Below, piece after piece: positions 60,747-64,000 of a DNA stretch of 64,000 nt; position 1 is the stretch's first letter, and every line of letters starts with the position of its first letter. The stretch comes from CAYTPI01 sp964439625. GTDB lineage: Bacteria; Chloroflexota; Anaerolineae; Aggregatilineales; UBA3940. The DNA lies in assembly GCA_964439625.1 (NCBI GenBank), contig CAYTPI010000009.1, positions 1-64,000 on the forward strand, read 5' to 3'. The translations under genes and the position numbers were made by a program. The notes beneath the pieces are model-generated. The model saw only the letters and a program-made list of their open reading frames with translations. It did no database searches and had not been told where the DNA came from.

Positions 60747-62090
60747 CTATGCCCTTACATAGTGGAGTTGCTGGAAGCCTGCGCGCAGCTTAATGACATC
60801 ATCTTTGACCATGGTGGGGTCGTCTCCCCCGATCAACACACGGCTGATCAACGTGGCGACTGCGGGCATATCGTCGGGCTGCATACCCCATCGGGTGATT
60901 TCCTGTGTACCCAGCCGGATCGCATTGAAAGCATCATCGTCTACTGGGGGCAGTGGTAATCCGATACCGCTGACAAGTAAGTTGGCCTGTTCAAGTAGCA
61001 ATGAACCGCTCATGCCGCCGCCATAGTTATGCGCTGGTAAAGCCACATGTTGCGACTGTGTGTAGCCTTTGCCCTCAACTTTATGCACAGAAACGCCACG
61101 TGCTGCCAGTTCTCGTGCTAAGCGTTGGGCGTTGGCAATGCACATCTGAGCGTAGGCTGCTCCATACTCGCGGATATCGAGTGCTGCGACTACCAAGGCC
61201 GCTGTCTTACTAAGGTCGAAATTGGCGGTCAAACCGGGGTAAGCAATTTTGTCGAGACGTTGAGCTAACTCGGCATCATTGGTCAGTATTATCCCTGACG
61301 GTGGGCCACCGAACGACTTGTACGTCGAGGATGTCATCAAGTGGGCACCTTCAGCCAATGGTTGTTGGAAGGCCCCGCCGGCGATCAAGCCAGACATATG
61401 GGCGGCGTCAAACATGACGTAGGCGCCAACTTCGTCCGCTATCGACCGTACTTCTGCGATTGGGTACGGGAACAAACACATACTTCCACCCACAATGATC
61501 AGCTTCGGCTGGTTAGCTTCTACCTGTTTACGCAGTGCCTCCAAGTCGACTGTCATGTTGGCTGCATCGTAGGGCACTTCATGAATGTTGAGCTTGTATA
61601 GCCCGGCTGCCCCTGCCGTGTGGTGCGTTACATGGCCTGCGGCTGCCTCTGAAAATGCCATAATCGAGTCGCCGGGGTTCGTCGTCGCCATGTAGGCGTA
61701 TAAATTTGCAAGTGACCCACTGCCCACGCGGAACTCAACATAGTCGCAGTTGAAAATGTCCTTCAGTACCTCTGCCGCCATAATCTCGATTTGCTCGGCG
61801 TATTGCATGCCCATCTCATATTTTTCACCGGGGTAGCCTAAGCTCGGGCGGCTGCCAACACTGGAGGCCAACAGCCTAACAGCCCGTGGATTCATGATAT
61901 TGGTACCGGCATATAAATTGATGCACTCGTGATCCATATAAGTGGCATGCTTGCCTAATACATTGATTAACTCAGCCTCGAGTGCATCAGCACTCATTCG
62001 TTGGTAGTGCCGGGCATCCTCTTGGATCTGGGCTTCAGTCTCTGTTGGTACCCATTCCCGAAGTCTGTATGTACTGGTGTTTTCTACCAT
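60747..62090 (-). CDS. SHMT-like PLP enzyme, divergent
   Basis: 447 residues, fold-type I. Glycine/serine hydroxymethyltransferase landmarks are shifted: GYPGEKYEMGMQYAEQIE, PLP Asp228 and His231 in FDAAHMSGLIAGG, and the Schiff-base Lys258 in SSTYKSFGGPPSG (standard enzymes read THKTLRGPRGG). In the LIASEN-like segment this protein has NLYAGTN, with Thr63 where SHMT has its catalytic Glu. True SHMT activity is therefore doubtful; an aldolase or transaldolase on a serine/threonine-like substrate is an alternative. The ATG at 62090 has AAGGGA six bases before. It is first in a pair with a methyltransferase. Confidence 0.85.
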   Translation of the reverse strand: MVENTSTYRLREWVPTETEAQIQEDARHYQRMSADALEAELINVLGKHATYMDHECINLYAGTNIMNPRAVRLLASSVGSRPSLGYPGEKYEMGMQYAEQIEIMAAEVLKDIFNCDYVEFRVGSGSLANLYAYMATTNPGDSIMAFSEAAAGHVTHHTAGAAGLYKLNIHEVPYDAANMTVDLEALRKQVEANQPKLIIVGGSMCLFPYPIAEVRSIADEVGAYVMFDAAHMSGLIAGGAFQQPLAEGAHLMTSSTYKSFGGPPSGIILTNDAELAQRLDKIAYPGLTANFDLSKTAALVVAALDIREYGAAYAQMCIANAQRLARELAARGVSVHKVEGKGYTQSQHVALPAHNYGGGMSGSLLLEQANLLVSGIGLPLPPVDDDAFNAIRLGTQEITRWGMQPDDMPAVATLISRVLIGGDDPTMVKDDVIKLRAGFQQLHYVRA

Positions 62091-62121
62091 ATCTTTCCCT
62101 TCTGTGACTTCAACTATCATA

Positions 62122-63363
62122 TTACTGAAGAATAATCAGTTCAGCATCATCCCAATAGGCATTGTTGATCGGTGCGCCAAACTCTGGTGCGCCGTAAGTA
62201 AAGATCGTCACCATGCCACCTGTTGTCGTCGCCTCGACGGTAAACGGCGCATAAGTGTCCCAGATGACTTGCTCGGGTGACCAAACAATAGTCTCACTGA
62301 AGGCATTCGTGCCACCGGTTGGGTCAATCCCCACGCGCATAAACAATGGGGCACCGCGCCCTTCGCGGTTGCTATCGCGCGCATCACAAATTGGCTCATC
62401 GCCGTCAACAGGAATACAGAATGTGCTCCATGCATGCCCATAGATTGTTAGGCGTAAGCGTGCGTTGTCCGTTACTGCCACCTGCTGGTAGACGCCAGCC
62501 AACCAGCGCGTTGATGGTCGAAACATCTGTTGGGCTGCTCCACCTGAGCGCACGCGGAATGGATCGCGGAACAACGGCGCAATTTCATATTCTGGTACCT
62601 GATAAGTGTCCCCGACGTCATTGAACCACCACGCCGTCCAGCCGTTGGCAACTGCGCCACCACCCTCTGCCGTGGCGATTCGGTAGTAAGGCTCTTCGAA
62701 ACCACCGTTAACTAGCAAATTGCCTGAAGCAAGTATACTCCTCGGTGCCTCAGACGGAGTAGGTGCTTCAGTTGCTACATCTGCTGGTAGTTCGTCCATA
62801 GTAGGTTGGGTTTCCTTCGTAGCGTCTTCGGTCGGAACTGCTGTCGGTGTTGCTGCTTCGGCAACTGAGGTTGGTTCTAGCACTGTGGCTGTCTCATCGA
62901 CTGAGCGAACTGGGGCTTCAGCAATCTGAGCCGCTGAGAAACCAACTAACGGTGCGAATATCCACCCTGCGCGCTCCTCACTGGCGGTAATATAGACCCA
63001 ATCGCTGTCTTCATTGCGTCCCTCAAGTTGAACGATTGTGCCAAATACTAAGCCGGTAATAACTTTGAAACCTGTGCCGGGCCCTGCACGCAGGTTAGAC
63101 CCAACGTTAACAAGGGCTTCTGGCTTAGGCGCCTCAGTCGTCGTTGGGGTCGGCTCATCCGTCGGGGTTTGGGTGGTTGCATCAATGGGTTCGGGTGTCG
63201 GCGTCACAAAGGTGACCTCGGGGTCACCTGCCTCGACAACTTCATAGATTGAGTTTTCATCTGGTGCGGCACTGGCACTGGCAGTAGTCGGCGTGTTGCA
63301 GCCAGCCAATAGCGCTGTGACACTTAATGCGATTGTAATCCCTGTAAAGCGTGCAAAGGTCAT
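62122..63363 (-). CDS. Lipoprotein with SH3b domain and C-terminal jelly-roll domain
   Basis: 413 residues. Signal peptide with lipobox LLAGC (Cys22), a Thr/Pro-rich linker (about 50-80), a bacterial SH3 domain (SNLRAGPGTGFKVITGL, about 92-108), a second Thr/Pro/Glu linker (about 155-215) and a C-terminal jelly-roll (about 220-413) opening with NLLVNGGFEEPYY, like CBM4/9-type modules. The C-terminal domain is clearly paralogous to that of the next gene (shared SGGAAQQMFRPSTRWLAGVY-type, HAWSTFCI and RVGIDPTGGT segments). It is surface-anchored and probably binds cell-wall or external glycans. Confidence 0.85.
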   Translation of the reverse strand: MTFARFTGITIALSVTALLAGCNTPTTASASAAPDENSIYEVVEAGDPEVTFVTPTPEPIDATTQTPTDEPTPTTTEAPKPEALVNVGSNLRAGPGTGFKVITGLVFGTIVQLEGRNEDSDWVYITASEERAGWIFAPLVGFSAAQIAEAPVRSVDETATVLEPTSVAEAATPTAVPTEDATKETQPTMDELPADVATEAPTPSEAPRSILASGNLLVNGGFEEPYYRIATAEGGGAVANGWTAWWFNDVGDTYQVPEYEIAPLFRDPFRVRSGGAAQQMFRPSTRWLAGVYQQVAVTDNARLRLTIYGHAWSTFCIPVDGDEPICDARDSNREGRGAPLFMRVGIDPTGGTNAFSETIVWSPEQVIWDTYAPFTVEATTTGGMVTIFTYGAPEFGAPINNAYWDDAELIILQ

Positions 63364-63379
63364 TTTACCTCACTCGTTT

Positions 63380-64000
63380 CTAGCGGCTCGCCACCACAAC
63401 CAAGGATGCTGCATCCCAATACACATTATTGACGGTTCCAGGAAATTCTGGCGTGCTCCATGTGAATACCGTGATCGTTGAACTTTCTGCGACGGCTTCT
63501 ACGCTAAATTCGACGTAATTGTCCCAAGCGATCTTTTCATCTGACCAAATGATCTCTTCCGCTAGGCCGTCTGTGCCCCCAGTTGGGTCAATACCAACCT
63601 TCATATACATCGGGTTGCCGCTATCGCCGTAATTGGAGTCGCGTGGGTCACAGATATCCTCGTCGTTTTGACGGATGCAGAAGGTGCTCCAAGCATGCCC
63701 TTGGATGGTAAAACGAACGGCTTCACCAGGCGGCGCATCGACTGTTTGGTAAACACCAGCCAGCCACAACGTCGCCGGGCGAAATATCTGTTGGGCTGCT
63801 TCGCCGCTGTATACTCGGAATGCATCGCGAAATTCTGGGGCAACTTCATATTCTGGCACGGAGTAGTCGTCTCCCGCATCATTGAACCACCATGGTTCCC
63901 ACCCTTCAGCAACAGCCCCGCCACCTTCAAGTGTCGTTACGCGGAAGTAGGGTTCTTCAAAACCGCCGTTAGTCAGGAGGTTCGAGCCTGCGGGTATGTC
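63380..64000 (-). CDS. Jelly-roll domain lipoprotein, partial (window end)
   Basis: Only the last 206 codons are present; the frame is open through base 64000 and an internal Met (63859) should not be taken as the start. It shows LLTNGGFEEPYFRVTTLEG near the window edge, AAQQIFRPATLWLAGVY, HAWSTFCIRQNDEDICDPRD and KVGIDPTGGTDGLAEEII. It is a tandem copy of the C-terminal domain of the gene downstream, which begins 16 bases beyond this stop. Two conserved Cys (CI and CD) probably form a disulphide. Confidence 0.8.
   Translation of the reverse strand, partial: DIPAGSNLLTNGGFEEPYFRVTTLEGGGAVAEGWEPWWFNDAGDDYSVPEYEVAPEFRDAFRVYSGEAAQQIFRPATLWLAGVYQTVDAPPGEAVRFTIQGHAWSTFCIRQNDEDICDPRDSNYGDSGNPMYMKVGIDPTGGTDGLAEEIIWSDEKIAWDNYVEFSVEAVAESSTITVFTWSTPEFPGTVNNVYWDAASLVVVASR

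Noticed and set aside
1..64000. CRISPR array, tRNA, rRNA, insertion sequence or prophage
   Set aside because: I see no regularly spaced repeats, no T-loop-like sequence in a cloverleaf context, no rRNA landmarks, and no transposase, integrase or phage structural protein in any frame.

Overview
The window looks like the chromosome of a free-living member of the Chloroflexota, probably an Anaerolineae or Phototrophicales-like lineage. This placement is inference from gene content. The evidence is a kinase-WD40 fusion, many lipoproteins with threonine/proline-rich linkers, a multi-FAS1 lipoprotein, HEAT-repeat proteins, and LysW-dependent lysine synthesis. Gene density is high, base composition looks even, and I see no rRNA, tRNA, CRISPR array, transposase, phage gene or integration site. 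Both ends cut a gene.

Layout. 1-6.9 kb: end of a DUF92 membrane protein, a degenerate kinase-WD40 protein divergent from a glycosyltransferase across a perfect inverted repeat, two tandem Imm5-like genes, a lipoprotein and a small membrane protein. 7-16 kb: 6-phosphogluconate dehydrogenase, a Clp-N-like protein, and the ammonia-assimilation pair gltB and glnA reading away from each other over a 443-base regulatory gap. 16-23 kb: a membrane-anchored lipoprotein, homoisocitrate dehydrogenase coupled to a pentapeptide-repeat gene, OsmC, a TGS/uridine-kinase fusion, a basic small protein and a lipoyl acyltransferase E2. 23-29 kb: an ABC export operon (ATPase, FtsX-type permease, two HlyD-type adaptor lipoproteins). 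29-31.6 kb: a GT39-like membrane glycosyltransferase.

31.6-37.7 kb is the most interesting region: lysW-lysX-lysY-(unknown gene)-lysZ-lysJ-homocitrate synthase. It is preceded by a good promoter, a 12-codon reading frame that would start almost at the transcript's first base and holds two Lys codons, and mutually exclusive hairpins ending in a terminator. This is a textbook arrangement for transcription attenuation. With homoisocitrate dehydrogenase (17 kb) and the aconitase-family large and small subunits (54-57 kb), the window holds most of the alpha-aminoadipate route to lysine; lysK and lysN are not seen here.

37.7-54 kb: HtpX protease, five-domain FAS1 lipoprotein, a membrane-bound sulfite-oxidase-like enzyme with an internal twin-arginine motif, an aminotransferase coupled to a gamma-glutamyl hydrolase, three overlapping HEAT-repeat genes, a short-chain dehydrogenase, amylomaltase, a metallopeptidase-like lipoprotein, a DUF427 protein, an ion permease, a small unknown protein and a thermonuclease lipoprotein. 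54-64 kb: isomerase small subunit, gap, isomerase large subunit, an FHA protein, a CPBP protease, an FxLYD lipoprotein, a four-helix membrane protein, a methyltransferase coupled to a divergent SHMT-like enzyme, and two paralogous lipoproteins, the last cut by the window end.

Coordinates use the start codon best supported by a ribosome-binding site or by family length; alternatives are stated. Motif positions are read by eye, and no alignment, folding or database search was run.
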